Shown: positions 7,854-16,963 of the stretch, one piece after another | Numbering within the stretch: position 1 is the stretch's first letter | Layout of the letters: the number at the start of each line of letters is the position of its first letter | Translations under genes and position numbers: made by a program | Notes under the pieces: model-generated | What the model saw: the letters and a program-made list of their open reading frames with translations, nothing else | Told to the model about the DNA's origin: nothing | Databases searched by the model: none | Assembly (NCBI RefSeq): GCF_000019965.1 | Contig: NC_010571.1 | Location: 3,543,001-3,607,000 of the forward strand | Direction of reading: 5' to 3' | DNA length: 64,000 nt | DNA from: Opitutus terrae PB90-1 | Lineage (GTDB): Bacteria; Verrucomicrobiota; Verrucomicrobiia; Opitutales; Opitutaceae

Positions 7854-9357
7854 CGTCATTGGCAAATGACGAATTACTCAGCTGGGCTGACATCGTGTAT
7901 CGTTCGATAAAGTAGTAGTCTTTGTCCCACAGAATAGCAGAGTCGGATGCGCTCTGCTGGAGAGTGTTTCGCACGGCGCGCAGGAGGGTGGGATGCGCCT
8001 GCTGATAGGCGTCCCAACGGTAGACCAGAAGCACATTGCTGGGGTGTCCACGGGTTGTATACGCTTCTGTCAACTGGTTTCCTGGTGCGGCGTGTAGGTC
8101 GAGAATCAGCGGATTCACGGCGTTGTATCCGGGCCAGTAGAGCTTCACTCCAAAATCTAATCCAGCACTCAGTACGACCATCGTGTTTGGGCCGCAGGAG
8201 TGTTCGAGTTTGGCGGCCAGACCGCGCAGGTCCTCACGGGGTCTCCAAGCGGTTTGCCACGACCACTGCACGGCTGCACACACCGCAAGTAGAACTGCCA
8301 AGATTGCGGCAGTATTGATCCTCGCAAACTGCTGCGGTTTTGCGCAGGTGAGCCCTATGGCCCAAAGCAATGGGATCATCCCAGGCAAGAGGAGTCTGGG
8401 AAGCACCAGATTGACGGCGACCATTGAGTAGCCGATTACTAATGCCCAATACGCAACCGCCACTGATAGCAATGCCCAGGTTTCGCGACCACCTTGCCGG
8501 GTGAGCCTCCAAAACAGGTAAACGCTCGCGCTCACAAAGAAGAAGAGGAGCACTGGCTCGGCTCCAGAAATGTGCCGGCCCACCGCTGCGGCCAGCCAGC
8601 GGAGCGACGACCAGCCCGTGATCGAGCTAAACGCGGTCGAGATATGCGACCACGAGAGGCTGCCCACCCACCACTCTGAGGGGGCCTTGTCCGTCTGCTG
8701 CAAAAAGACAGACTTAAGTAGCCAAGCAACGCCTGCAGCTGGGACATAGGGCAACAAGATGCCGAGCCGGCGGTACCACGAGTCTCGGCAACGGACGAAC
8801 TGCACCGTGGCCATGGCCGCGATAAAAAACGCACCGATCAAATGCGTAGCCACCACTGCTACGGACGCGACCCCCACGGCCAATAAACGCAGCTTTGAGG
8901 CGACCGTGTTCGCCATACTGAGTCGCAGCGTAACAGCGATGCATGCACTTAACAGCGCGTATTGACGCAACTCCTGGCTGTTGCCCGCGAACTCTGGCGA
9001 AAGCGCTACCAATAATCCGGCAAACAGACCGACACCAGACGGACGTAAGGTACTGCTTACCGCCACGAGCGCGAGCCCACTTGCGACCGAGAGGAGACGC
9101 AGTAGCGGGATGGAATCAGTAAACCAAGTGCCGGCCCTTAGAAGGGCGAAATACAGAGGCGGGTGGTCATAGGCGCGCGCGGTTTCCGTAAATGAAGGTG
9201 CGGTCGCTTGCGCAAGCGAGCCGGCTTCGTCGATCCAGACGCTTTTGTCGAGGTCCGGAACGCGCAGCAGGAGAGCCAGAGCGTAAAGCGCGACGACGGC
9301 GAACCAGCGTTGGAACGGCGCGCTGAAGCGAAGCTCGGACCGATCTCTCACGCGCAT
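7816..9357 (-). CDS. GT39-like integral membrane glycosyltransferase
   Basis: 513 residues with about ten hydrophobic segments. Near the N-terminus it has the acidic motif DKSVWIDEAGSL and, shortly after, YDHPPLYF, the arrangement seen in ArnT/PMT-like GT-C enzymes that use polyprenyl-phosphate sugars. It probably glycosylates an envelope acceptor on the periplasmic side. Start ATG at 9357 was chosen because residues upstream are not hydrophobic and the open frame runs through the tRNA gene. The last 12 codons overlap the end of recR on the other strand. Codon use seems less GC-biased than in the neighbours. Confidence 0.8.
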   Translation of the reverse strand: MRVRDRSELRFSAPFQRWFAVVALYALALLLRVPDLDKSVWIDEAGSLAQATAPSFTETARAYDHPPLYFALLRAGTWFTDSIPLLRLLSVASGLALVAVSSTLRPSGVGLFAGLLVALSPEFAGNSQELRQYALLSACIAVTLRLSMANTVASKLRLLAVGVASVAVVATHLIGAFFIAAMATVQFVRCRDSWYRRLGILLPYVPAAGVAWLLKSVFLQQTDKAPSEWWVGSLSWSHISTAFSSITGWSSLRWLAAAVGRHISGAEPVLLFFFVSASVYLFWRLTRQGGRETWALLSVAVAYWALVIGYSMVAVNLVLPRLLLPGMIPLLWAIGLTCAKPQQFARINTAAILAVLLAVCAAVQWSWQTAWRPREDLRGLAAKLEHSCGPNTMVVLSAGLDFGVKLYWPGYNAVNPLILDLHAAPGNQLTEAYTTRGHPSNVLLVYRWDAYQQAHPTLLRAVRNTLQQSASDSAILWDKDYYFIERYTMSAQLSNSSFANDVMSSSVAHPARF

Positions 9358-9412
9358 CGCGGGCGTTGAATGGCGTTGGTCATTCGGGGTTCCTACGATC
9401 CATCCCGGAGGT

Positions 9413-9486
9413 TGGTGCGGGTGGAGGGAATCGAACCCTCCTCTCATGCTTGGGAAGCACACGTTCTACCGATGAACTACACCCGC
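9413..9486 (-). tRNA. tRNA-Gly (anticodon CCC)
   Basis: A complete cloverleaf on the minus strand: acceptor GCGGGTG/CACCCGC, D arm GTTC...GAAC, anticodon stem TGTGC/GCATG with loop TTCCCAA (anticodon CCC), T arm GAGGG-TTCGATT-CCCTC and discriminator A. The 3' CCA is encoded (9413-9415). It reads GGG codons. Confidence 0.95.
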
Positions 9487-9656
9487 AGCAATCGGCCGGA
9501 GAGAAATACAACTCTCGCGCCGACGGCAATCCCGAATCCACGATTCTTGCGGTGTTCGCAGGCGTCGCTCGGCGAACGCGGCTCGTGTCATAGGAGAGCC
9601 ACCTCCTTGCGGTGTCGGCCGCCAATCATACGGTGCGAGTGAACCCATACCCTAAA

Positions 9657-9887
9657 ATGAAATCTGCCCGGATTCTGCCCTCATTGCTTGTCGCGGCCTC
9701 GCTGTTCGCGGGAGTCGCTTTTGCCGGTGATGCCAAGCCCGCGAATGCCGAGTCAAAAGAGGCCAAGTGCTGCATGAAGGCCGCGAAGGACGGCAAAACC
9801 TGCGACCACTCGTGTTGCACCGAAGCGGCTGCTGCCGGCAAGAACTGCGAGAAGTGCGGTGGTTCGGGCACGATAGCTAAGAAGTAG
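9657..9887 (+). CDS. Small secreted Cys-rich protein with tandem CC...GK.C motif
   Basis: 76 residues. A signal peptide (positive KSAR start, hydrophobic core, cleavage near VAFA|G) is followed by a Lys/Ala-rich linker. Two tandem modules follow, CCMKAAKDGKTC and CCTEAAAAGKNC, then EKCGG: nine cysteines within about 35 residues. This suggests metal binding or a redox role outside the cytoplasm (inference); no function is known to me. ATG at 9657 was chosen for the signal peptide. An intrinsic terminator follows 28 nt after the stop, so it is probably a single-gene transcript. Confidence 0.75.
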   Translation: MKSARILPSLLVAASLFAGVAFAGDAKPANAESKEAKCCMKAAKDGKTCDHSCCTEAAAAGKNCEKCGGSGTIAKK

Positions 9888-9914
9888 GTCCGCCCGATTT
9901 CTCTTTTCTCTTGG

Positions 9915-9944
9915 GCCGCGCATCCACCGATGCGCGGCTTTTTT
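9915..9944 (+). terminator. Intrinsic terminator after the Cys-rich gene
   Basis: Perfect 10-bp stem GCCGCGCATC / GATGCGCGGC with a 4-nt loop (CACC), followed by six T. Confidence 0.9.
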
Positions 9945-10035
9945 GGCGCCGCGCGCGGTGGTGTCAGCGATTGTCCCGGGACAATTGCGGCGCGGAGCGG
10001 AATCCGCGCCCTACCATCCGCGCGGTGGATTCGCG

Positions 10036-11976
10036 TCACGCGTCGGCCGCGACGGTTTCGGCGCGCAGGTGACGCCACCGGTCGAGCACGCGGCGATAGA
10101 TCGCATCGGCGCCCAGCCCGTGTGCTTCGCGCAACACCGTGACGTTCGATCCGTGCTCGATAAATTTATCCGGCCAGCCGATGCGCTCGACGGCGGTCGT
10201 GCAGTTCGCTTCCTGCAGAGTTTCGAGCACGGCGCTGCCGAACCCACCGGTCACCGCGTGATCCTCCATCGTCACGAGCAAGGGAATGCAGGCGGCCTGG
10301 CTGAGCAGGAGCGTGCGGTCGAGCGGCTTCACGAATCGCGCGTTTACCACGCCGACCGAAAGATTCTCTTCGGTCTCGAGCCGCTGGGCGAGAGCGAGCG
10401 CCTCCTGCACCATCGGTCCGAGCGCCCACAGCATGATGTTCGAGCCCTGCCGCAGCACCTCGGCCTGACCGATCGGGAGCTTGACGGGTTGGGACTTGAG
10501 CTTGACGCCGACACCCGCGCCGCGCGGATACCGGAGAAACGCCGGGCTGCCCAGCTGCAGGCTGGTGTGCAGCATGTCGACGAGTTCGTCCTCGTCCTTG
10601 GGCTGCATGACCGTCGCGTTCGGCACGCAGCGTAAATACGCGAGATCGAAGAGCCCGTGGTGCGTCGGCCCGTCGTTCGGCGACAATCCGGCGCGGTCCA
10701 GGCAAAAGGTCACGGGCAAATTCTGCAGCGCGACGTCGTGAATGATCTGGTCGTAGGCGCGCTGCAGGAACGTCGAATAGATGGCGCACACGGGCTTGAT
10801 GCCCTTCGTCGCCATGCCGGCGGCGAACAGCACCGCATGCTCCTCGGCGATGCCCACGTCGAAGAACTGCTGCGGCGCCGCTTTCGCGAGGTGCGAGAGC
10901 CCGGTGCCACTCGGCATCGCCGCCGTCACGCCGACAATCTTGGTGTCGGCCAGCGCAAATCGCGCGAGCGCCTGCCCCAGCACGTCCTGGTAATTGGGCA
11001 CCACGCTGACCGACGTACTCTTGGTGCTTTCGCCGGTGAGCGGATTAAACGGACTGGCGCCATGAAATTTCTCCGGGTGAATCAGCGCGGCATCGAGGCC
11101 TTTGCCTTTTTTCGTCAGCACGTGCACGAGCACGGGCACGTCGCAATGCTTCGCGAACTCGAGATTTTTCGCCAGCGCCTCGAAGTTGTGGCCGTCCACC
11201 GGGCCGAGATAACGCAACCCGAACTTCTCGAACAGCGACGACTCGACGAAGAAGTCCTTCGTTTCACGCTTCCACTTCTGATAGAACCGGTTCATCTCCA
11301 CGCCGGCCGGGAAGCTGGTAAAGAACGCTTCCACGTCGTGGTGGAGCTTGTTGTACGTCGGGTTCGTGCTGAGCCGGTTCAGATAGTTGGCCATGGCGCC
11401 GACGTTCTTGGCGATCGACCACTCGTTGTCGTTGAGGATCACGATCAGCCGCTTCGTCGAGGACACGACGTTGTTCAGCGCTTCCAGCGTGATGCCGCAG
11501 GTGAACGCGGCGTCGCCGCAGATGGCGATCACGTGTTCGGCGGTGCCGCGCAGGTCGCGCGCCGTAGCCATGCCGAGCGCGGCCGACAGGGCGGTACCCG
11601 CGTGGCCCGCGCCGAACGCGTCGTGGAGGCTTTCCCCCCGCGCGAGAAAGCCGCTCGCTCCGCCGGTCTGGCGCAGGTTTTGGAAAAAGTCGCCGCCGCG
11701 GCCGGTGAGCAGCTTGTGCACGTAGCCCTGGTGCGCCACATCGAACACCAGTTGATCTTCGGGCGTGTTGAAAATGCGGTGAAGCGCGATCGTCAGTTCG
11801 ACGACGCCAAGATTGGGCCCGATGTGCCCGCCGTTGCGGGACGTGACGGCGATCAGCTCGCGCCGGATTTCCTCCGCCAACAGGGGCAGTTGCGCAGCGG
11901 AGAGGGCTTTGACGTCGGCCGGGCTCTGGAGGGTCGGGAGCAGACGCGCGGGGGTGGCGGCGGAAGAATCGTTCAT
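10036..11976 (-). CDS. dxs: 1-deoxy-D-xylulose-5-phosphate synthase
   Basis: 646 residues, full length. It has the N-terminal NGGHIGPNLGVVELTIALH stretch, the thiamine-diphosphate region with GDAAFTCGI and NDNEWSIAKN, a central pyrimidine-binding DVGIAEEHAV with the catalytic Glu, and the C-terminal transketolase domain. It condenses pyruvate and glyceraldehyde-3-phosphate, the first step of the MEP isoprenoid pathway, and also feeds thiamine and pyridoxal synthesis. The ATG at 11976 is 21 nt after the xseB stop, so the two form an operon. Confidence 0.97.
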   Translation of the reverse strand: MNDSSAATPARLLPTLQSPADVKALSAAQLPLLAEEIRRELIAVTSRNGGHIGPNLGVVELTIALHRIFNTPEDQLVFDVAHQGYVHKLLTGRGGDFFQNLRQTGGASGFLARGESLHDAFGAGHAGTALSAALGMATARDLRGTAEHVIAICGDAAFTCGITLEALNNVVSSTKRLIVILNDNEWSIAKNVGAMANYLNRLSTNPTYNKLHHDVEAFFTSFPAGVEMNRFYQKWKRETKDFFVESSLFEKFGLRYLGPVDGHNFEALAKNLEFAKHCDVPVLVHVLTKKGKGLDAALIHPEKFHGASPFNPLTGESTKSTSVSVVPNYQDVLGQALARFALADTKIVGVTAAMPSGTGLSHLAKAAPQQFFDVGIAEEHAVLFAAGMATKGIKPVCAIYSTFLQRAYDQIIHDVALQNLPVTFCLDRAGLSPNDGPTHHGLFDLAYLRCVPNATVMQPKDEDELVDMLHTSLQLGSPAFLRYPRGAGVGVKLKSQPVKLPIGQAEVLRQGSNIMLWALGPMVQEALALAQRLETEENLSVGVVNARFVKPLDRTLLLSQAACIPLLVTMEDHAVTGGFGSAVLETLQEANCTTAVERIGWPDKFIEHGSNVTVLREAHGLGADAIYRRVLDRWRHLRAETVAADA

Positions 11977-11997
11977 CAGCGGGCGGGCGGACGTCGT

Positions 11998-12240
11998 TCA
12001 GACCTCGCTGGTGGTCTCGAACTTGGCGAATGCGACGCCGTCCTTCTGCTTTTTCAGCAGCTCGATCTTCAACTCGGCGTCCTTCAGGCGGGCTTCGCAG
12101 AGCTTGAGCAGCTTGTTGCCCTCTTCGAATTTGGCCAACAATTCGGCCAGCGGCACCTCGCCGGATTCCATCGATTCCACGATGGATTCGAGCTGCGTGA
12201 GAGCCGCTTCGAAAGAGAGTTTGGCGTCAGGAGCATCCAC
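11998..12240 (-). CDS. xseB: Exodeoxyribonuclease VII small subunit
   Basis: 80 residues from a GTG at 12240, the usual XseB length. The family core LSFEAALTQLESIVESMESG and LAELLAKFEEGNKLLKLCE is present. It forms the small regulatory subunit of exonuclease VII with XseA, which is not in the window. It lies upstream of dxs, as in many bacteria. The frame is open further 5', but those residues come from repeat DNA and are not family-like; the exact start is less certain than the gene. Confidence 0.9.
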   Translation of the reverse strand: MDAPDAKLSFEAALTQLESIVESMESGEVPLAELLAKFEEGNKLLKLCEARLKDAELKIELLKKQKDGVAFAKFETTSEV

Positions 12241-12310
12241 AGCGCGAACGATGCGATGCGCAGAGTGGTTTTCAATCAAAACGTGGGTCGACGGCCGGGC
12301 GGCGCTGCTG

Positions 12311-12382
12311 GTGGCACGGGCGTCCCGCCCGTGATGCCGCCGGCCAGGGATCCGAACATGGGCGGGACGCTCATGCCACGCA
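12311..12382. repeat. Family A palindromic repeat, copy 1
   Basis: GTGGCACGGGCGTCCCGCCCGTG, then 24 nt later the inverted half CATGGGCGGGACGCTCATGCCACG. It lies in the 223-nt gap between the divergent xseB and M48 protease genes. Similar elements are at 17001, 22286, 26994, 38742 and 40539. Confidence 0.8.
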
Positions 12383-12463
12383 CCCTGCACGCGGCCGCTC
12401 AGACTGCCACGCGGCGCGCTTTTCTGTTTGGCGCGCGGCGAAAACTCGCCTGCATTCCGGACA

Positions 12464-13708
12464 ATGCTTTCCGTGCTTTTGCTTACGGCGGTGCTGCTGG
12501 CACTTCGCTTGGTGGGAGATCTGGTTTTGTCGGCCTTGAATCGCGCGGAGGTGCAGCGGCACGCGCACCCGCCCCCAGCCGCGGTCGCCGCCATCATGGA
12601 CGCGCCGACCTACGCCAAATCGGTGGCCTACACGCTCGAACGCTCGCGCTTCGGCGTGCTGACCAGCGTCTTCGACACGCTGGTGCTGGCGCTCTTCGTG
12701 TTCGGCGGCGTGCTGCCCGTGATGTTCGATCTGGTCGTGAGTTGGGGGGCGGCGGATGCCGTGTGGACGCGCGCCCTCTTCATCCTGCTGGCGGGATTGC
12801 TCGTCTCGATTCCGTCGCTGCCGTTCGAGTGGTGGGAGCAGTTCCGACTCGAGGCGAAGTTCGGCTTCAACCAAAGCACGCCGCGGCTGTGGCTCACGGA
12901 TAAACTCAAAGGGCTCGTGCTCGTGTTCCTCCTTGGCTTTCCGCTGCTTTGGGCGCTGCTTTCGCTGGTCGCGTGGGCGGGCACGCTCTGGTGGGTGTGG
13001 GGGTTCGCTTTGGTGTTCGCGTTCCAGCTGGCGATGCTGGTGCTCTACCCGAAATTGATCCTCCCGCTCTTCAATAAACTCACGCCGCTGCCCGAGGGCG
13101 ACCTGCGCGCCCGGTTGCTCACGCTCGGAGATCGCACGGGGTTTCGCGCGAAGACGATCGAGGTGATGGACGGCAGCAAACGCTCCGCGCACTCCAACGC
13201 GTTTTTCACGGGTTTCGGTCGGTTTCGCCGGATCGTGCTATTCGACACGTTGATCAACCAACTCACGCCGGAGGAACTGGAAGCCGTGCTCGCGCACGAG
13301 ATTGGTCACTATCGCTGTGGGCACATTCCCAAGATGATCGCGGTCTCGGCCGTCACGCTGTTCGCCGGGTTCGGCGTGATTGCGTGGCTCGCGCGCGAGC
13401 CGTGGTTCAACCAGTCGTTCGGGTTTCCGCCCGGCGAGCTGGCGCCGGCGTTTCTGCTGTTCGGATTGCTGAGCGGCGTGGTGAGCTTCTGGCTTTCGCC
13501 CCTGATGAACCTGCTTTCGCGCAAGCACGAGTATGAGGCCGACGCCTTCGCGCGTCACGCGGTCGGCGGGGCCGGACCGATGGTCGCGGCACTGCGCAAG
13601 CTCGCGCAGAAGAACCTCAGCAACCTCACCCCGCACCCGTGGTATAGCGCGTTTTTTTATTCGCATCCGACGCTCGTCGAGCGCGAACGGGCGCTGTTGC
13701 GATCCTGA
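12464..13708 (+). CDS. M48 family membrane metallopeptidase (Ste24/CAAX protease-like)
   Basis: 414 residues with several membrane segments and the zinc site HEIGH at 278-282; the third ligand is expected at Glu356 in RKHEYEADAF, the Ste24 signature RxxExxAD. The N-terminal half (WWEQFRLEAKFGFNQ) also matches Ste24/YhfN proteases rather than HtpX. In bacteria these inner-membrane proteases probably process or degrade membrane proteins. ATG at 12464 is preferred to an in-frame TTG at 12428, because the hydrophobic segment begins there. Confidence 0.9.
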   Translation: MLSVLLLTAVLLALRLVGDLVLSALNRAEVQRHAHPPPAAVAAIMDAPTYAKSVAYTLERSRFGVLTSVFDTLVLALFVFGGVLPVMFDLVVSWGAADAVWTRALFILLAGLLVSIPSLPFEWWEQFRLEAKFGFNQSTPRLWLTDKLKGLVLVFLLGFPLLWALLSLVAWAGTLWWVWGFALVFAFQLAMLVLYPKLILPLFNKLTPLPEGDLRARLLTLGDRTGFRAKTIEVMDGSKRSAHSNAFFTGFGRFRRIVLFDTLINQLTPEELEAVLAHEIGHYRCGHIPKMIAVSAVTLFAGFGVIAWLAREPWFNQSFGFPPGELAPAFLLFGLLSGVVSFWLSPLMNLLSRKHEYEADAFARHAVGGAGPMVAALRKLAQKNLSNLTPHPWYSAFFYSHPTLVERERALLRS

Positions 13709-13730
13709 ACTTAAACCACGGGTCACGCGG

Positions 13731-14672
13731 ATGGGCTCGGATGCGGAACGGCTTCATCGGTGTCGATCGCTGAACGTCGCGGCGTTCTGGCTCGCGTGCG
13801 TCGTGGGTGTGGCGAGCGTGTTGCGCGCTGACTCGCTCACGCTCGCGACCTACAACGTCGAGAACTACGTCGCCACGAATCGGATGACCGAGGACGGCTT
13901 CCGTCGCGACTACCCGAAACCCGAAGCGCAGAAACGCGCGCTCCGCCGCGTGTTGCTGGCGATCGACGCCGACATCGTCGTGCTGCAGGAAATCGGCGAC
14001 GAACCGTATCTGCACGAACTGCGGCGCGACTTGGCGAAAAGCGGGCTCGATTATCCGCATGCGACGCTGTTGGCCGCGGCCGATCCGGATCGGCACCAAG
14101 CGCTGCTGTCGAAACGACCGTTGCTCGCGGTCACGCCCCATGCGCGGCTCGAGTTTCCCTATCTCGGCGCGACCGAAGCCGTGAAACGCGGGCTGTTGGA
14201 AGTGCGGGTGGCGACGAGCGCAGGCGAGCTGACGATTTTTGCGGTGCACTTGAAGAGCCGGTTCACGGAGCGGGCCGACGATTCACAATCGGAGCTGCGC
14301 CGAGTGGGGGAGGCGACGGCAATCCGGGATGTGGTCTTGGCGCGCATGGGCGATCCTGGAAACGCGCGGTTTGTGATTCTCGGCGACTTCAACGACGACA
14401 AGGCGAGCAAACCCGTGCAGCGGCTCCTACAGCGCGGTTCCGTCCGCATCGCCTCGCTGCTGCCGGTGTCGGATTCGCGGGGCGATACGTGGACGTATCA
14501 CTATCGTCGGCGAGACAGCTACACGCGGGTTGATCACATTCTTGTCTCGCCGGCCCTCGCGCCCGCGGTGGCGCAACACCGCGCATGGATCGCGGATCTC
14601 GACGGCGTGAACGAGGCCAGCGACCACCGGCCGGTGGTGGTGAAACTGGATTTCGCAGAGTCTAGCCCCTGA
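13731..14672 (+). CDS. Secreted endonuclease/exonuclease/phosphatase family protein
   Basis: 313 residues. An N-terminal hydrophobic segment (about residues 15-32, ending VLRAD) suggests export. The EEP fold follows with LATYNVENYV, the metal-binding LQEIGD, GDFNDD and the C-terminal catalytic SDHRPVV. Such enzymes hydrolyse phosphodiester or phosphomonoester bonds in nucleic acids, inositol phosphates or lipids; the substrate is not clear. It starts 22 nt after the M48 protease gene and may be cotranscribed. Confidence 0.85.
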   Translation: MGSDAERLHRCRSLNVAAFWLACVVGVASVLRADSLTLATYNVENYVATNRMTEDGFRRDYPKPEAQKRALRRVLLAIDADIVVLQEIGDEPYLHELRRDLAKSGLDYPHATLLAAADPDRHQALLSKRPLLAVTPHARLEFPYLGATEAVKRGLLEVRVATSAGELTIFAVHLKSRFTERADDSQSELRRVGEATAIRDVVLARMGDPGNARFVILGDFNDDKASKPVQRLLQRGSVRIASLLPVSDSRGDTWTYHYRRRDSYTRVDHILVSPALAPAVAQHRAWIADLDGVNEASDHRPVVVKLDFAESSP

Positions 14673-14674
14673 TT

Positions 14675-14720
14675 GTAGGGCCGCCGCTCGTCGGCGGCCG
14701 GCGACCAGCGCCGGCCCTAC
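14675..14720. repeat. Family B palindromic repeat, copy 1
   Basis: GTAGGGCCGCCGCTCGTCGGCGGC, then GCCGGCCCTAC: outer arms GTAGGGCC/GGCCCTAC enclosing GC-rich hairpins. It lies just after the EEP gene stop. Related copies are at 24738, 36940 and 58865. Confidence 0.8.
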
Positions 14721-14754
14721 ATATCGAACCTCGGCATCGGTGGTGCGCTGCACC

Positions 14755-14784
14755 AATAAAAAGGGCCGGTCGACGACCGGCCCT
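14755..14784 (-). terminator. Intrinsic terminator of the lipoprotein gene
   Basis: Read on the minus strand, an 11-bp palindromic stem AGGGCCGGTCG/CGACCGGCCCT is followed by TTTTTATT. It lies 24 nt past the stop of the minus-strand lipoprotein gene. Confidence 0.88.
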
Positions 14785-14807
14785 CGCGAGAAGAGGAGGC
14801 TTGCGGC

Positions 14808-15731
14808 TTAGTTCGCCGACACGGTCACAGGCACGGAGACCTCGCCAGAGCCGTAGCCGCGCAGGAAGAGGCTGCCGCTGCCGGGCCGCCCGCCTTCGAC
14901 CGTCACCGTCACGCTGCTCTGGCCCTGCGGCACGATCACCTCGGGCATGATCACGCTGTCAGGAACATCGGTCGTGACGTCGAGCAGCAAGCCGCCGGCC
15001 GGCGCCGGATTCGCAATGGTGAAGGTGAGCGCTTGCCGCTCGCGCGTACGGAGCGTGAGCGAACTCGGCATCACGGTGATGGTGCTCGAATCGATCCGGA
15101 AGGTGCCGACCGGCGAGTTGCCGGCCGCGCTGCCGAGCATCACACGATAGTTCTGGCCGGCAGGCAGCGCCGGCACGAAGAAGCTGAGGGCGTTGGGCGA
15201 TTCAAAGACGGTGCGGGCCGGGTTGTTGTCCAGGTAAATGACGTCCTGCGGTGTGAAGCCACGGCCGAGCACGCTGATGCGCGCACCGACCGGTCCGCGG
15301 TTGACCTCGAGCGAGAGCACGTAACGGCGCACGACGCGTGCGCTGGTGAGCTCGCTATAGGTTTCACCCGGCGTGCGCGTGCCGTTGCCCTCGATCTGGT
15401 ATTTGACGATGAAATAGTAGCGGATCTCGTCGCGACCGGCCGGCAGCTGATATTCGTATTCGTAGAGATTCTCACCCAGTGCGCTTTTGGTCATCTGATG
15501 GTTCTGGCCGTCGATGACGATGTAGGGCTGCAGCGTGCCGGGCGCGATCGTCTGGATCTTCGGCGTGACGCGCAGCGTGATGGTGTAGATCTGCGACGGA
15601 TTTTCCGGCAGCGAACCGGGAGTAAGATTCGTCAGGACAATCCCCTGGCAGCCGGCGAGGAAGAGCAAGCCCACCGCAGCGGCGAGCGAGAGAAGGAATT
15701 TTCTCGCGGGGAAAATTGGGTTGGTATGCAT
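14808..15731 (-). CDS. Putative lipoprotein with IPT/TIG-like region
   Basis: 307 residues. A type II signal peptide ends in the lipobox LAGC with Cys28, so it is probably an envelope lipoprotein. The mature part is beta-rich. A middle segment (GARISVLGRGFTPQDVIYL) resembles IPT/TIG immunoglobulin-like domains, and the C-terminus (VTVTVEGGRPGSGSLFLRG) is another beta-sandwich-like stretch. No catalytic motif is seen. ATG at 15731 gives the signal peptide; upstream codons of the open frame do not. It is monocistronic with its own terminator, divergent from hemW with 44 nt between start codons. Confidence 0.78.
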   Translation of the reverse strand: MHTNPIFPARKFLLSLAAAVGLLFLAGCQGIVLTNLTPGSLPENPSQIYTITLRVTPKIQTIAPGTLQPYIVIDGQNHQMTKSALGENLYEYEYQLPAGRDEIRYYFIVKYQIEGNGTRTPGETYSELTSARVVRRYVLSLEVNRGPVGARISVLGRGFTPQDVIYLDNNPARTVFESPNALSFFVPALPAGQNYRVMLGSAAGNSPVGTFRIDSSTITVMPSSLTLRTRERQALTFTIANPAPAGGLLLDVTTDVPDSVIMPEVIVPQGQSSVTVTVEGGRPGSGSLFLRGYGSGEVSVPVTVSAN

Positions 15732-15775
15732 TGAATTTTGAGCGTGAAAACCAGGCGGACCAAGGCGCGTTAGTA

Positions 15776-16963
15776 ATGAGTCACCTCGCATCAGAGCAAG
15801 CCAAAGCTGAGCGGGCGGCAGCGCTGGGCCTGTATGTGCATGTGCCGTTTTGCGCGTCGACTTGCGACTTCTGCGCGTTCTATCAGACCAAGCCGACCGC
15901 GCAAGCGGTGAAAAGTTTCGTCGAGGGCGTCGCGCGCGAGCTGGGTTTGGTCACGTGGTCGCGCCCGGTGAACACCGTCTTCTGGGGCGGCGGCACGCCG
16001 GGGCTGCTGGCGGCGCGCGACCTGCGCCGGCTGGGACTGCTGGTGCGGGAGCGGTGCGGCGGGACGCCGGTCGAGTGGAGCGTGGAAATGGCCCCCGGCT
16101 CGGTCACCGTCGAGCGGCTGGCGGCGCTGCGCGAAGTCGGCGTGACCCGGATCTCGATGGGCGTGCAGAGTTTTCAGCCGGCGTTGCTTGACGCGCTGGG
16201 CCGGCAGCACAGCCGCGAGCAAATTTATCGCGCCTACGACCGCGTGCGCGCGGCGGGTTTCGCCAGCGTGAACATCGACATGATGTTTGCGCTGCCCGGC
16301 CAGACGGAGGCCGAGTGGCAGAACGATTTGCGCGCGGCGCTGGCGCTGGAGCCGGATCATATTTCGACCTACTGCCTGACGTTCGAGGAGGACACGGCGC
16401 TGTGGGTGAAGCTCTCGCAGGGCCGCGTGAAGCTCGACCTCGAGCACGAGGCGCGGCTCTACGAAAGCACGTGGGCGCAACTCGCGGCGGCCGGCTTCGC
16501 GCAGTATGAGGTTTCGAATTTCGCCCGCCCGGGCCACGCCTGCCTCCACAACCTGAACACGTGGCGCATGCAGGAGTGGGCGGGAGTCGGTCCGTCGGCG
16601 GCGTCGCAGCAGGACGGCTGGCGCGGGGCCAACATCGCCGATCTCACGCGCTGGCGCGAGAACGTCGACCAGAGCCTGCGCGTGACGGAAGACCGCACCG
16701 CGCTCACGCCGGCGTCGCTGGCGGAAGACGCGTTGATCTTCGGGCTGCGGATGAACGAAGGCGTGAATCTCGAGGTCTGGCGCACGCGAAGCCCGGACGC
16801 GCCCTGGAACGTCGTCATGGCGCTCGTGGACCGACTCGTGGCCGATGGACTTGCACAGTGCGAAGGCCCGCAGCTGCGGCTGACGAACCGCGGCCGGTTG
16901 CTGGCTGATGCCGTGGGTGCGGACGTGATGGAAGCTTTCTCGGCCGAGCCGGCGCACGCATGA
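15776..16963 (+). CDS. hemW: HemW-type radical SAM protein (coproporphyrinogen III oxidase-like)
   Basis: 395 residues. The N-terminal YVHVPFCASTCDFCAF carries the radical SAM Cx3Cx2C cluster motif, followed by GGGTPG, SMGVQSF and NIDMMFALPGQTE, all typical of HemW/HemN. The short length and the CDFCAF form favour HemW, a heme-binding chaperone, over true oxygen-independent HemN. The GNxYEVSNFARPG-like region (QYEVSNFARPGHAC) is conserved. ATG at 15776 matches the expected N-terminus. It begins a coupled set: its stop overlaps the next start. Confidence 0.92.
   Translation: MSHLASEQAKAERAAALGLYVHVPFCASTCDFCAFYQTKPTAQAVKSFVEGVARELGLVTWSRPVNTVFWGGGTPGLLAARDLRRLGLLVRERCGGTPVEWSVEMAPGSVTVERLAALREVGVTRISMGVQSFQPALLDALGRQHSREQIYRAYDRVRAAGFASVNIDMMFALPGQTEAEWQNDLRAALALEPDHISTYCLTFEEDTALWVKLSQGRVKLDLEHEARLYESTWAQLAAAGFAQYEVSNFARPGHACLHNLNTWRMQEWAGVGPSAASQQDGWRGANIADLTRWRENVDQSLRVTEDRTALTPASLAEDALIFGLRMNEGVNLEVWRTRSPDAPWNVVMALVDRLVADGLAQCEGPQLRLTNRGRLLADAVGADVMEAFSAEPAHA

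Noticed and set aside
10657-12903. A 748-codon open frame on the plus strand.
   Set aside because: It is antisense to dxs and xseB, its product shows no protein family, and high GC makes long antisense frames common.
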